DNA of 35,244 nucleotides from the NCBI GenBank assembly GCA_028725265.1, contig JAQYSN010000181.1:1-35244 (forward strand), given 5' to 3'. Made by a program: the position numbers and the translations under genes. The DNA comes from Spirochaetales bacterium. Its GTDB lineage: Bacteria > Spirochaetota > Spirochaetia > Treponematales > Treponemataceae. The notes below the pieces were generated by a model that was not told the DNA's origin, made no database searches, and saw nothing but the letters and a program-made list of their open reading frames with translations. Each line of letters starts with the position of its first letter. Within the stretch, counting starts at the first letter, position 1. Positions 1 through 9,710 of the stretch are shown here, piece by piece.

Positions 1-411
1 CACAAGGGAAGCGAAATAAACGTAGCCGTAACCGACTTCATGCTCATTTTGGGTCATATCTGGCAAATCAAGGACAACCACTTTGACAACAAGGATGCAA
101 AAGTCTTTTTTGTGCCGAAAGGAACTGCAATCGAAATGTTCCAGACGACCCTCCATCTTTCACCTGCAAAGGTTACGGACAGCGGTTTCAAAGGAATCGT
201 AGTTTTGCCGCGCGGAACGAACACTCCGCTTTCAGATGAAGCAAAAGCAGCACGAGACAAAATCGTTTCAGAAAAAGGCGAAAAAAACTGCGAACAGCGA
301 CTCTTACTTCAGAAGAACAAATGGGTTATCGCACATCCACAGCGTGAACCACTAATTAAGCAGGGCGCGTTTTCTGGAATCATCGGTGAAAACAAGGAGC
401 TGAAATACTAA
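1..411 (+). CDS. DUF4867-like protein, C-terminal part (5' end outside the window)
   Basis: Frame 1 is open from base 1 (HKGSEINVAVTDFMLILGH...) to the stop at 411; cupin-like DUF4867 appearance judged by eye. Confidence 0.6.
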   Translation, partial: HKGSEINVAVTDFMLILGHIWQIKDNHFDNKDAKVFFVPKGTAIEMFQTTLHLSPAKVTDSGFKGIVVLPRGTNTPLSDEAKAARDKIVSEKGEKNCEQRLLLQKNKWVIAHPQREPLIKQGAFSGIIGENKELKY

Positions 412-1196
412 TGGCAGAATCTTTCTCGCTTTCGTATATCATTTTTTATTGCGTTATTCTCCTTGCCAACATAATTCAGGGAATTACGGGTTTTGCAGGA
501 ACAATTCTTGCAATGCCAGTAAGCATGATGACGGTTGGATTCGATGTAGCGCGCCCGGTTTTGAACGGACTTGGCATTTTGGCAGGAATTATGGTTTTGG
601 TAACCTGCTGGCGAAAAATCGACTGGATAGAGTTCACCAAAATAATTCTTGTCATGGCAACAGGAATCGTTTTCGGAATGATTATCAAGCACTACCTTAT
701 CGGACACGAAAAAATTCTATTTATGCTTCTTGGTGTTTTCATCATTATCGTGGCGATTCTAGGGCTGACAAAACTTTTCTTTCCCTTTAAAAAATTGAAA
801 GAGAAAAAAGAAAAACTTCCGCAGGATGCAATCACGATTACCACTTTGATAAGCGACTATGGTTTGCTTTTGGGCTCAGGAATCATTCACGGGATGTTCG
901 TTAGCGGCGGTCCACTTTTGATTGCCTACCTCACGAAAAAAATCAAGGACAAAGACCAGTTCCGCGCAACGATTTCGACCGTATGGATTTTACTCAACGG
1001 AATCATCTTCGCCACGGACTGCATCAACGGCGTATATACCAAGCCGCTCTTGCTGACACAGGGAATTGCAATTCCATTCATGTGCGCAGGCGTTGCTATC
1101 GGCGGATTTTTATACAAACACATGAGTCAGAAAGTTTTTGTAATTCTGACTTATATTTTGCTGATAATTTCAGGCGTATCTTTGTTCTTCAAGTAA
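411..1196 (+). CDS. TauE/SafE (TSUP) family sulfite exporter-like permease
   Basis: 261-aa polytopic membrane protein with 'NIIQGITGFAGTILAMP' and a second repeat 'GIIHGMFVSGGPLLIAYL', typical of TSUP; start overlaps the preceding stop. Confidence 0.85.
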   Translation: MAESFSLSYIIFYCVILLANIIQGITGFAGTILAMPVSMMTVGFDVARPVLNGLGILAGIMVLVTCWRKIDWIEFTKIILVMATGIVFGMIIKHYLIGHEKILFMLLGVFIIIVAILGLTKLFFPFKKLKEKKEKLPQDAITITTLISDYGLLLGSGIIHGMFVSGGPLLIAYLTKKIKDKDQFRATISTVWILLNGIIFATDCINGVYTKPLLLTQGIAIPFMCAGVAIGGFLYKHMSQKVFVILTYILLIISGVSLFFK

Positions 1197-1250
1197 GAAT
1201 TATCAAAGATTAACAAAAATTAACAAAGATGCAAAAGATGAGAAAAAGCC

Positions 1251-1358
1251 GTTTGATTTTCATCCGTGAAAATCAAACTCTGAGAGTTTTCTTTTATCAA
1301 TATTGAAAACTCTCCTTATTTTTATAGAAAATTTAATTTCCGCACCATCCGTGGTGCG
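1251..1358 (+). promoter_or_regulatory. Three consecutive hairpins in the leader of the fucose-isomerase-like gene
   Basis: 1251-1262/1267-1278 (12-bp stem, TCCG loop); 1282-1291/1305-1314 (10-bp stem); 1341-1347/1352-1358 (7-bp stem, TCCG loop). RBS 'gggggaa' follows. Confidence 0.5.
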
Positions 1359-1378
1359 ACATATTATGGGGGAATCTT

Positions 1379-2734
1379 ATGAAAAATTTTCAAGTAGCTT
1401 ATATTCCAATTGGAGTTCCAACTTTCCATCTTGAAAGCGCACAAACTGAGTTTGATAAATCAGTTTCGCTTTTGACAAAACTTTCGAAATCCGTAGAAGC
1501 AGATCTTAAAGTTCCTTCCGAAATGCTTCTTTCAATTGATAAACTAAAAGCATTTATTGAAACAATCGAGCCAGATTTGATTGTCCTACAAAACATCACT
1601 TTCGCCAATGCTGCATACGCAAGCGAAGTCCTTAAAAACTTTGACTGCCCTATCCTACTTTGGACCTTGCGAGAACCTGTTATTGATGGCGGACGTCTCA
1701 GACTTAATTCTCTTACGGGAGCTTATTCTGCTGCAAATGCAATCAAGGAATTCCGTCCTGATGCAAAATTCGAATACATTTTCGGTGCTCCACAGGAAGA
1801 AAAAGTTGAAGCAAAACTCAGTTCGACAATTCGTGCCGCCTACATGGTATTCAAAATGAAGTCTCTCAAACTTGCAGCTATCGGTCACACACCGCAGGGT
1901 TTCGGTTTTGGTCGCGCAATGGATGCAGAAATGATGAAAACTTTCGGTGTTACGCTTGAATCAATCGAAGCACGCGAACTTATAGACAAAGCTAAATCAT
2001 TTTCGGATGACGACATCAAAGAATATCTCAAAGATGCTGAAAGCAAGATGTGCGGACTCGAAAATACACCTGAAAAAAACAGGATAGATTTCGCACGTTT
2101 GTACAGAGCCTACAGCGAGTATGTTAAAAACAACAACATCGGAGCGCTCGCAAGCCGCTGTTGGCCAGACTTTTTCACGGCATTCGGTACTCCGGTTTGT
2201 GCAGTTTTGGCAATGCTAAACGACATGGGAGTTGCCGCAAGTTGCGAAGCTGACACTTACGGCGCCCTTTCGATGTATATTTCTATGCAACTAACAGACA
2301 AAGCTTGTTTCTTTGGAGATCCCGTCTCTATGAACGAAGAAGAAAACACAATTACGTTCTGGCACTGTGGAACTGCGGCTTGCTCGCTTGCCCGAAAAGA
2401 CACAGGTGCAAAAGTTGACGTTCATTGCAACAGAAAAATTGGACCTACACTTGATTTTGGCTGTATTTCTTGCGATAATGTAACCATATTTAGAATTGGT
2501 AAAGATTGTAGAGGAAAATTCCGATTCTTCATTGCCGATGGAAAAGTTTTAGACAAGCCAAAGCAATTTAATGGAACATCAGTCGTTGTACAAACAAAAA
2601 ATTCTGCAGAAAAAATTGTTAACGAAAGTGTTCTTGAAGGTTGGGAACCTCATTTCGTAGTAGCCTATGGAGATATTACGAAAGAACTTACAACCATTGC
2701 TAATATGCTGAATATTGATATTAATATTTGGTAG
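1379..2734 (+). CDS. L-fucose/L-arabinose isomerase family protein
   Basis: 451-aa ORF with 'LWTLREPVIDGGRLRLNSLTGAYSAANAIKEF', 'CEADTYGALSMYISMQL' and 'FWHCGTAACSLA', features of the fucose isomerase-like family. Confidence 0.75.
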   Translation: MKNFQVAYIPIGVPTFHLESAQTEFDKSVSLLTKLSKSVEADLKVPSEMLLSIDKLKAFIETIEPDLIVLQNITFANAAYASEVLKNFDCPILLWTLREPVIDGGRLRLNSLTGAYSAANAIKEFRPDAKFEYIFGAPQEEKVEAKLSSTIRAAYMVFKMKSLKLAAIGHTPQGFGFGRAMDAEMMKTFGVTLESIEARELIDKAKSFSDDDIKEYLKDAESKMCGLENTPEKNRIDFARLYRAYSEYVKNNNIGALASRCWPDFFTAFGTPVCAVLAMLNDMGVAASCEADTYGALSMYISMQLTDKACFFGDPVSMNEEENTITFWHCGTAACSLARKDTGAKVDVHCNRKIGPTLDFGCISCDNVTIFRIGKDCRGKFRFFIADGKVLDKPKQFNGTSVVVQTKNSAEKIVNESVLEGWEPHFVVAYGDITKELTTIANMLNIDINIW

Positions 2735-2741
2735 GAAAAAA

Positions 2742-3839
2742 GTGAACAAACATGGAATGAACATGGAGCTGGTAAAAATACAAAACCGCTCCGTCATTCT
2801 GCATTGTATTAACGATGCAGGCTCTATTTCAAGAAAAGACATTGCAGAAAGGACAGGGCTTACGGCAGCAGCCGTTACCTTGATTTGTAACGAATTTATA
2901 CGTGACAAACTGATAATTGAAGGCGAGTCTGTAAAAAAAGAAATCGGATCGGGAGCAGGCCGAAGAAAGGTTCTGATCTCTATCGATTATAAATCAAACT
3001 ATTTTGTCGCAATTTCAATCGAAACAGACAGAACTGTCATTGCAATCACCGATATGCAGGGAAATCCTTCAAAGATTGAAAAGATCAAAACAAACAAAGA
3101 CTGCTCGCCAGAAGAGTTCCTTAATCAAATCTCCGAATGCACAAAAAAATTGATTTCTGAATGTCCAAATGAAGTTCGGGAAAAAATTTCCATAGGAGCT
3201 GTTTCAATTCCAGGAATCGTTGATAGCGAAAACGGCAAGAGTATACAGGCCTATGGTATCTGGAATGATGAAGTTGATGTCTGCGATATTCTTAAAGAAA
3301 AAACAGGAATTCCTTTCGTAATCGAAAACAATGTTATCGCTTTTGCACGAGCAGAACAGGTTTTTGCAACAGGAAAATACAAAGAAAACGTCCTTGTAAT
3401 AAAATGGGGACCTGGTGTTGGTGCTGCAAATTTCATTGAAAACCAAATTTACACAGGATTCAGAGGTCGTTCTGCAGAACTAGGACACTTTATCGTAGAC
3501 CCGAATGGAGAACAGTGTGTTTGCGGACAAAGAGGATGTCTTGAAACCTTCGTCTCGGCAAAGGCTCTCAGCGAAAAAAACGAAAAGGAAACAGAAGAAG
3601 CCATCGACAAATTTGCCATCACGATTGCAAACCTCGCCAGAGTTCTTACGCCAGACAGAGTCATTTTGTACGGAGAACTTGCGAAAGACGAAAAATATCA
3701 GAATATGCTGAAAGAATCAGCTAAAAAATACTATCGAAATTACACTGATAAAAAGATGCGCTATACAAAACTTGAAAGCTGCGAAGATTTCATCGGACCT
3801 GTTTCAGTTGCAATCGACGTTATTTTTCAAGGAAAATAA
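2742..3839 (+). CDS. ROK family transcriptional regulator (NagC/XylR type)
   Basis: N-terminal HTH (ISRKDIAERTGLTAAAVTLICNEFI) and the ROK zinc motif 'CVCGQRGCLE'. GTG at 2742 with 'aggaa' upstream is the likely start; the ORF track begins at 2715. Confidence 0.88.
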   Translation: MNKHGMNMELVKIQNRSVILHCINDAGSISRKDIAERTGLTAAAVTLICNEFIRDKLIIEGESVKKEIGSGAGRRKVLISIDYKSNYFVAISIETDRTVIAITDMQGNPSKIEKIKTNKDCSPEEFLNQISECTKKLISECPNEVREKISIGAVSIPGIVDSENGKSIQAYGIWNDEVDVCDILKEKTGIPFVIENNVIAFARAEQVFATGKYKENVLVIKWGPGVGAANFIENQIYTGFRGRSAELGHFIVDPNGEQCVCGQRGCLETFVSAKALSEKNEKETEEAIDKFAITIANLARVLTPDRVILYGELAKDEKYQNMLKESAKKYYRNYTDKKMRYTKLESCEDFIGPVSVAIDVIFQGK

Positions 3840-4499
3840 CTAAGACTCCATTACAAAAACGACCCCATCTCCTACAGTTATTGAAACTTCAGGAGATGCC
3901 CACTCATTGCTAATACCAATCGGAAAGTTATTGGTCAGAGTTATATCTTCAATGTCATATTTTGAGCCAGAAATAGAAATATTACGGGCTTTTTCTCCGA
4001 CGCTGAAAACAGAAAAAAACGAATAATCGCTTTTTGGAAAAATACATCGTTCTTTTGAAAGTACCGTACAAACACATCCTTCACCGAAAGCTTTAACCGA
4101 AATTCCATTTTGTTTAAGAAAAATCATGGCCTGAAGATTTGCAAAAGAATGATCGAGCCTTCCTCCGAACGCACAAAGAATATATACGGCTTCAAAACCA
4201 TGTTCAACACAATAGCGGGCTGCATACATCGTATCGGTGTCGTCTTTTTCACAAGGCAGTTTTTTTATGCTAATTTTATTTTCACAAGCTTTTTCAAAAG
4301 CTGCCTGATAATCCATGCTGTCAAAATCACCGATTAAAAGAGAGGTTTTGAGATTCAGTCTTTCGGCATTTTCAAAACCATAATCGCAGGAAATTACAAA
4401 ATCCGTTTTCTTAATCAAATCCTTCAAATCTTCGGGAATATTTGAAAATGGACCTCCAGACACTATCACACAAGTTTTTTTATTCATCATATTATCCAT
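3840..4499 (-). CDS. thiN: Thiamine diphosphokinase
   Basis: Motifs 'SCDYGFENAERLNLKTSLLIGDFDS', 'KDDTDTMYAARYC' and 'GAFGGRLDHSFANL'-type region (here 'CAFGGRLDHSFANLQAM'). Confidence 0.88.
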   Translation of the reverse strand: MDNMMNKKTCVIVSGGPFSNIPEDLKDLIKKTDFVISCDYGFENAERLNLKTSLLIGDFDSMDYQAAFEKACENKISIKKLPCEKDDTDTMYAARYCVEHGFEAVYILCAFGGRLDHSFANLQAMIFLKQNGISVKAFGEGCVCTVLSKERCIFPKSDYSFFSVFSVGEKARNISISGSKYDIEDITLTNNFPIGISNEWASPEVSITVGDGVVFVMES

Positions 4500-4506
4500 C
4501 AGTTTT

Positions 4507-4959
4507 TTAGATTCTTACTACAGTATAACGAACGCGGCCTTCTTCTATAGCCTTCTGAACCTCTTTTTCGCGCTTGCTTTGGATTGCAGAACCAGTTTTT
4601 ATTTCGATAAACAATATTTCATCAATTTTGCGCTCCTCAAGAGGTTTTTCATCATCCTTCGTCACAAATCCGATGAAATCAACAGGCTTTCCCAAAAATT
4701 GAACACATTCAGGGCTACATGGAAAATTCGGAAGATATGGAGCCAGTTGTTCTGAAATCTGACCGGTAATTACAGAACGAGATCTGTTTACGGCATCTTT
4801 TCGCTGTTTTTTAAACTCGCCGTGAAGTTTTATGCGCATATAGAGGCTTCCAATCAGTGCGCCCAAAACAAGAATCACAATAAATCCCATCGCACACAAA
4901 AACCAAAAAAGATGGGGTTTTGTTAAAAGATTTTGCAGAAACTCACTAGAAAGAACCAT
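4507..4959 (-). CDS. Holliday junction resolvase-related endonuclease-like membrane-anchored protein
   Basis: N-terminal TM helix followed by '...FLGKPVDFIGFV...KIDEILFIEIKTGSAIQSKREKEVQKAIEEGRVRYTVVRI', the COG4741-like pattern. Confidence 0.75.
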   Translation of the reverse strand: MVLSSEFLQNLLTKPHLFWFLCAMGFIVILVLGALIGSLYMRIKLHGEFKKQRKDAVNRSRSVITGQISEQLAPYLPNFPCSPECVQFLGKPVDFIGFVTKDDEKPLEERKIDEILFIEIKTGSAIQSKREKEVQKAIEEGRVRYTVVRI

Positions 4960-5022
4960 GCAGTTATTATATCATAAAAGAAAAATATAGTATAAAAGTT
5001 TTTAACTTTCGGAGCTAACTGT

Positions 5023-6231
5023 ATGAAAAAATCAGTCATATCTTTTATTCTTATTTTGTCACTTGTATGTGCCTGCATTTATGCTGAAAAATTTGAATTC
5101 AAATACCATGAAGGAGACTCTTACCGAATTCTTTCAACTGTACACGAAGATGTTCTTGTAAATGGTAAATTAAACCACAAAGCTGAAATCATCAATCGTA
5201 TTTCAGTAAAGGTAACTGGAATCGACAAAGAAGGTCGAGGAATCAATGAAGCACACTTTATGACGAGTGAACGATCTTTGACAACCGATTCAAATTCGCT
5301 CTACACTTGGGGTGAAGAATACGAAAGCGCATTTACAAGAGACAAATTCGGAGTTTACACGATATCTGATGAATATTTCATGCCTGTAGTACGAGATGTT
5401 CCTATTTTCCCGGACAAAGACCTTAAGGTTGGCGAAAAGTGGTCTTATGAAGGACATGAAGCCCATGACTTGAGAAATTCATTCGGAATTGAAAAGCCAT
5501 TCAAGGTACCATTCACCGCAAACTATACTTATTACGGAGAAACAAAAAAGGACGATAAAAAATACCACATCATTAAAGCAAGTTACACGCTTTACTACGA
5601 CAGTCCGAGCACTTCAAAAACAGATTTCTATCCTATTTCAACAATGGGATTTTCAGATCAGACAATATTGTGGGATAATGAACGAGGAATGATTCAGTCT
5701 TATAACGAAAAATTCCGAATTCAGATGGAAACAAACACAGGAGACATCCTTCTGTTCAAGGGAACAGCTAGTGCCGAAGTTCAGGACATCGTTATCGTAA
5801 AAGATGAAAAGACACTTGAAAAAGTTAAGGAACATATTTCTGACCTTGGTATTAAAAATACCGATGTAAAGGCCACTGAAAAAGGTCTTACAATCAACAT
5901 TGAAAACATCAATTTCAAGGCTGATTCAGATATTCTTGAAGAAAGTGAAAAAGCAAAACTCCAGCAGATTACAGAAATTCTTAAGACTTTCCCTTACAAC
6001 GATATTCTTGTTGAAGGACACACTGCCCTTGTCGGAACAGAAGAATCATGCAGGGAACTTTCTGAAAAACGTGCAAATGCCGTTGCCGAATACCTTATCG
6101 AGGCAGGCGCAAAAGACAGACAGCACATATTCACAAAGGGGCTTGGAGCTTCAAAACCTATCGCTTCTAATTCAACGACTGAGGGTATGTCAAAGAACCG
6201 ACGTGTTGAAATTACAATCATGGAGCAGTAA
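5023..6231 (+). CDS. OmpA-family protein with signal peptide and C-terminal peptidoglycan-binding domain
   Basis: Signal peptide; C-terminal 'INFKADSDIL...ILVEGHTALVGTEESCRELSEKRANAVAEYLIEAGA...GLGASKPIASNSTTEGMSKNRRVEI'. Confidence 0.9.
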   Translation: MKKSVISFILILSLVCACIYAEKFEFKYHEGDSYRILSTVHEDVLVNGKLNHKAEIINRISVKVTGIDKEGRGINEAHFMTSERSLTTDSNSLYTWGEEYESAFTRDKFGVYTISDEYFMPVVRDVPIFPDKDLKVGEKWSYEGHEAHDLRNSFGIEKPFKVPFTANYTYYGETKKDDKKYHIIKASYTLYYDSPSTSKTDFYPISTMGFSDQTILWDNERGMIQSYNEKFRIQMETNTGDILLFKGTASAEVQDIVIVKDEKTLEKVKEHISDLGIKNTDVKATEKGLTINIENINFKADSDILEESEKAKLQQITEILKTFPYNDILVEGHTALVGTEESCRELSEKRANAVAEYLIEAGAKDRQHIFTKGLGASKPIASNSTTEGMSKNRRVEITIMEQ

Positions 6232-6299
6232 AAACAACAAAAATTAGTTCAAAATCACATTTTTCAACTATTATTTAAATGAAGGGAGAAAAATGTGAT

Positions 6300-7880
6300 A
6301 TGAACGAAACCTTTCCAAAAAACTTCGTCTGGGCCACAGACCCGGAGGAAGAACCCATCAATCAACACGACATCGTAACGACGACAGCGCAACAAGCATT
6401 CGGCATTAAATATCTTTACCCATGGCAACGCCTGGTAATTGCAAACATCCTAGATGCTGTATCTGCACAAGAAAACCTTGAAAATCTAGAAAAACAATTT
6501 GAAGAAGGCTTAATTTCAAAAGAAGAACTGGATTCAATGATTTACGATCAGGATGGTGCTAATCGTGGAAAACAAATAGTACTTTTGCCAACTGGAGCTG
6601 GAAAATCGATGTGCTTTTTAGTACCGGCAATTCTATTGAACGGTCCAACCCTCATTCTATATCCGCTGCTCGCACTGATGAGCGACCAAGAAAGGCGAAT
6701 GAATGAAGGCGGAATCAGTTCCGTTGTTTTTAGGGGAGGACAAACGATTGAACAGCGCAAAGAAAATTTTAAGAAAATCGAAGAAGGTGCAAAGGTAATT
6801 CTGGCAAATCCGGAAGTTCTGCAGGATGAAAACCTGATGAAAAATCTCAAGAAAGTCGGGATAAAACATATTGCGATTGATGAAAGTCACTGCGTCTCAG
6901 AATGGGGAGATACATTCCGGCCTGCCTATGTCACATTGGGAAAAATCATAAAAGCTCTCGGCAATCCTGTCGTAACGGCATTTACAGCAACAGCCTCCCC
7001 TACGGTCTTGCAAAGAGTTTCAGAAATTCTGTTCGACGGAAGAGCTCATATCGTCAGAAGCGAATCTGACAGGCCAAACATCATTTATCATGTAACAAAA
7101 GCAGAAGCCAAGGAAAAAACCGTAATGGAGCTTGCCATCCAACATGAAAAACCGATGATTATTTTTTGCTCAAGCAGAAAACGAACTGAAAAACTTTCTG
7201 CAACTTTGAGTGAGATTTTCGGTTACGACAAGGTTAAATTCTATCATGCAGGTCTTGAAAAAGAAGAAAAAACAAAAATTGAAAAATGGTTTTTCCCAAA
7301 AAATGATGCAATTCTATGTGCAACTTGTGCCTTTGGGATGGGGATAGACAAAAAGGACATCAAAACCGTAATTCACCTTGATCCTCCGCCAACAGCCGAA
7401 AGTTATATTCAAGAAGCAGGCCGAGGCGGACGCGACGGCTCAATTGCAAACGCAATTCTTGTGTGGAGTAGCCAAGACCTCAAAAATGCGATGAAATTCG
7501 ATGAAAACAGCCGTGAAAGAGTTCTTTCGACATTTGCCGAAACAAAAGAATGTCGACGTCAGGTTTTGCTTGATGCTCTCGGTGGAGAACAGGCCGTTTG
7601 TTCTGGATGCGACAACTGCAACGGAAGTTCCGTCCATTTTGCCATGGATGAAAAAAACGCGCTGAAAATTCTAAAGCGAAACCAGCGATATTTGGATTAT
7701 GATCAGGCTGCAAATTTAATCAAAGAGAAATTCAATGAGAAGTATGAAGAGAAAGGTCTAATACGTTTTTGGGAAATTGCAGATTCACAGATGATTCTTG
7801 ACAACATGTTAAAATCTGGGAAAATCAAAGTCTGCAAATTTCCATGGAAAGGAAAAATCAGCGTCGTAAAAAAGCCGTAG
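6300..7880 (+). CDS. RecQ-like ATP-dependent DNA helicase
   Basis: Walker A 'LLPTGAGKSMCF', DExH variant 'DESHCVSEWGDTFRPAY', 'TAFTATASPTV', 'QEAGRGGRDG', Cys cluster 'CRR...CSGCDNC'. MNETF start at 6300 (ORF track 6279). Confidence 0.9.
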   Translation: MNETFPKNFVWATDPEEEPINQHDIVTTTAQQAFGIKYLYPWQRLVIANILDAVSAQENLENLEKQFEEGLISKEELDSMIYDQDGANRGKQIVLLPTGAGKSMCFLVPAILLNGPTLILYPLLALMSDQERRMNEGGISSVVFRGGQTIEQRKENFKKIEEGAKVILANPEVLQDENLMKNLKKVGIKHIAIDESHCVSEWGDTFRPAYVTLGKIIKALGNPVVTAFTATASPTVLQRVSEILFDGRAHIVRSESDRPNIIYHVTKAEAKEKTVMELAIQHEKPMIIFCSSRKRTEKLSATLSEIFGYDKVKFYHAGLEKEEKTKIEKWFFPKNDAILCATCAFGMGIDKKDIKTVIHLDPPPTAESYIQEAGRGGRDGSIANAILVWSSQDLKNAMKFDENSRERVLSTFAETKECRRQVLLDALGGEQAVCSGCDNCNGSSVHFAMDEKNALKILKRNQRYLDYDQAANLIKEKFNEKYEEKGLIRFWEIADSQMILDNMLKSGKIKVCKFPWKGKISVVKKP

Positions 7881-7916
7881 TTAATAGTGTCAGTTGCCAA
7901 CACGGCAATAGATCAC

Positions 7917-8129
7917 CTATTCTGCAGCCTCTCCTTCCTTAGGAGCTTCTTCTTTCTTTGCTGGTGGTGGAGCTGCGACCTTCTTTTTTGCAGGACGAGG
8001 AGGCCTTTTCTTATATCGCACAATGAAAACCATAAAAGCAAGATATAAAATCACACCGATTGTGCAACAAATCACGGCAGGATCTGAAATTACACCGATA
8101 ACGATTTTCATGATTAATTTAAAGTTCAT
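7917..8129 (-). CDS. Small single-TM protein with a Lys/Pro/Ala-rich tail
   Basis: 70-aa ORF with a hydrophobic segment followed by 'KKRPPRPAKKKVAAPPPAKKEEAPKEGEAAE'; low-complexity tail. Confidence 0.5.
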   Translation of the reverse strand: MNFKLIMKIVIGVISDPAVICCTIGVILYLAFMVFIVRYKKRPPRPAKKKVAAPPPAKKEEAPKEGEAAE

Positions 8130-8216
8130 AACTATTTTATCGGCTAAAAATCAACAAAAATTCATAAAATTATTCAAATCATTGATAAATGTACCTTCAT
8201 TCTGTAAAATAGAAGA

Positions 8217-8867
8217 ATGATTGGAATTATTGATTACAATGCTGGAAATATTAAAAGCGTTGAACGAGCAGTAACATACTTAGGAATTAACTACTTAATT
8301 TCTAAAACGCCGAAAGATCTAGAAAATTGCGACAAGCTGATTTTTCCTGGAGTTGGCGAAGCTAAATACGCAATGGATCAACTGAAAAAAAGCGGATTTG
8401 ACAGTTTTCTAAAGGATGCTTCACAATCTAATAAATCAATTCTTGGGATATGTCTTGGTTCTCAAATCATTTTTGAACATTCAGAAGAAGGCGATACTGA
8501 ATGTCTTGGTTTGCTCAAAGGCAAAATTCAACATTTTTCGACTCTTTTCGATAAACAAGGAATTGATAAAAGTCACTTTAAAATTCCGCAGATTGGTTTC
8601 AACGATATTAGTTTTGCCAAACAGGCCGAAAACGAAGCAATCTTCAAAGGCATCAAGGAATTTTCAAGTTTCTACTTCGTTCATTCTTATGTCATCCAAG
8701 CCGAAAATCCAAACGATGTAATTGCAAGCTGCGATTACGGAATCAAAGTTCCATCAGCAATTCATCACGAAAATATTTATGCCTTCCAGTTTCATCCAGA
8801 AAAATCTGGTGAAGTTGGACTAAATCTACTCAAAAACTTCTGCACTCTTGGAGGTGAATCATGCTGA
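8217..8867 (+). CDS. hisH: Imidazole glycerol phosphate synthase, glutamine amidotransferase subunit
   Basis: 'IIDYNAGNIKSVERA', nucleophile region 'GICLGSQ', 'FVHSYV', 'FQFHPEKSGEVGL'. Confidence 0.95.
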   Translation: MIGIIDYNAGNIKSVERAVTYLGINYLISKTPKDLENCDKLIFPGVGEAKYAMDQLKKSGFDSFLKDASQSNKSILGICLGSQIIFEHSEEGDTECLGLLKGKIQHFSTLFDKQGIDKSHFKIPQIGFNDISFAKQAENEAIFKGIKEFSSFYFVHSYVIQAENPNDVIASCDYGIKVPSAIHHENIYAFQFHPEKSGEVGLNLLKNFCTLGGESC

Positions 8868-9625
8868 AAAAGAGAATCATCGTTTGTCTCGATGTAAAAG
8901 ACGGAAGGACGACAAAGGGCGTTAAGTTTTTGAACAATGTAGATATCGGAGATCCTGTCGAAATGGCAGAAGAATATTACAAACAAGGTGTCGATGAGCT
9001 TGTTTTTTACGACATAATGGCAAGCGCACGTGGCCGAGGCCCAATTCTAGATTTGATTTCTAGAGTTGCAAGCAAAGTTTTCATTCCATTTTGTGTTGGT
9101 GGCGGAATCGGAACAATCGATGATATCCGTTCTACGATTCTTGCTGGCGCCGAAAAAATCAGTCTGAACAGTCAGGCCGTAAAAAATCCTGAGCTTATAA
9201 AAGAAGGTGCACGAATTTTCGGAAATCAATGCATTGTTCTTGGAATGGATGCCGCTCGCGACGAAAAAATGCCAAGCGGATATCGCGTCTACATAAATGG
9301 CGGAAGAGTCGCAACCGAACTCGATGCATTGGATTGGGCAAAGAGAGCCGTCGATTTGGGTGCAGGCGAAATCGTTCTTAACTCAATCGATGCAGACGGA
9401 ACGAAAGAAGGCTACGAAGTCAATCTTACACGCCTTATCGCAGAAAACGTTTCAGTTCCAGTCATTGCATCAGGAGGAGCAGGAAAAACCGAGCACCTGA
9501 CACAAATTTTGACGGAAGGAAAGGCCGATGCAGCCTTGATTGCAAGCATGGTCCACTCGGGTGAATACACAGTAGAAAGCATAAAATCAGAACTGAACAT
9601 AGACGGAATACCTGTCCGACTGTAA
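8861..9625 (+). CDS. hisF: Imidazole glycerol phosphate synthase, cyclase subunit
   Basis: 'RIIVCLDVKDGRTTKGVKF', 'GGGIGTIDDIR', 'DADGTKEGYEVNLTR', 'VIASGGAGKTEH'; overlaps the hisH stop. Confidence 0.95.
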   Translation: MLKKRIIVCLDVKDGRTTKGVKFLNNVDIGDPVEMAEEYYKQGVDELVFYDIMASARGRGPILDLISRVASKVFIPFCVGGGIGTIDDIRSTILAGAEKISLNSQAVKNPELIKEGARIFGNQCIVLGMDAARDEKMPSGYRVYINGGRVATELDALDWAKRAVDLGAGEIVLNSIDADGTKEGYEVNLTRLIAENVSVPVIASGGAGKTEHLTQILTEGKADAALIASMVHSGEYTVESIKSELNIDGIPVRL

Positions 9626-9690
9626 AATTAACAAAGATACAAAAGATGAAAACGATAAGTTCCATCCTTTATATCTTTTTAATCTTTGTT
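9624..9690 (+). repeat. A/T-rich inverted-repeat hairpin between hisF and queD; left arm also present near 1216-1241
   Basis: 9630-9638 pairs with 9682-9690 and 9641-9647 with 9673-9679; 'aaaattaacaaagatRcaaaagatga' also occurs at 1216-1241. Confidence 0.5.
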
Positions 9691-9710
9691 TGTATTTTAG
9701 GAATTTGGAA

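Noticed and set aside
408-707. 99-aa minus-strand ORF
   Set aside because: Antisense to the TSUP permease; no RBS or family resemblance.
9690-9710. Upstream TTG start for queD (MYFRNLE...)
   Set aside because: The ATG at 9711 gives the usual QueD N-terminus; the upstream part lies in the hairpin repeat.
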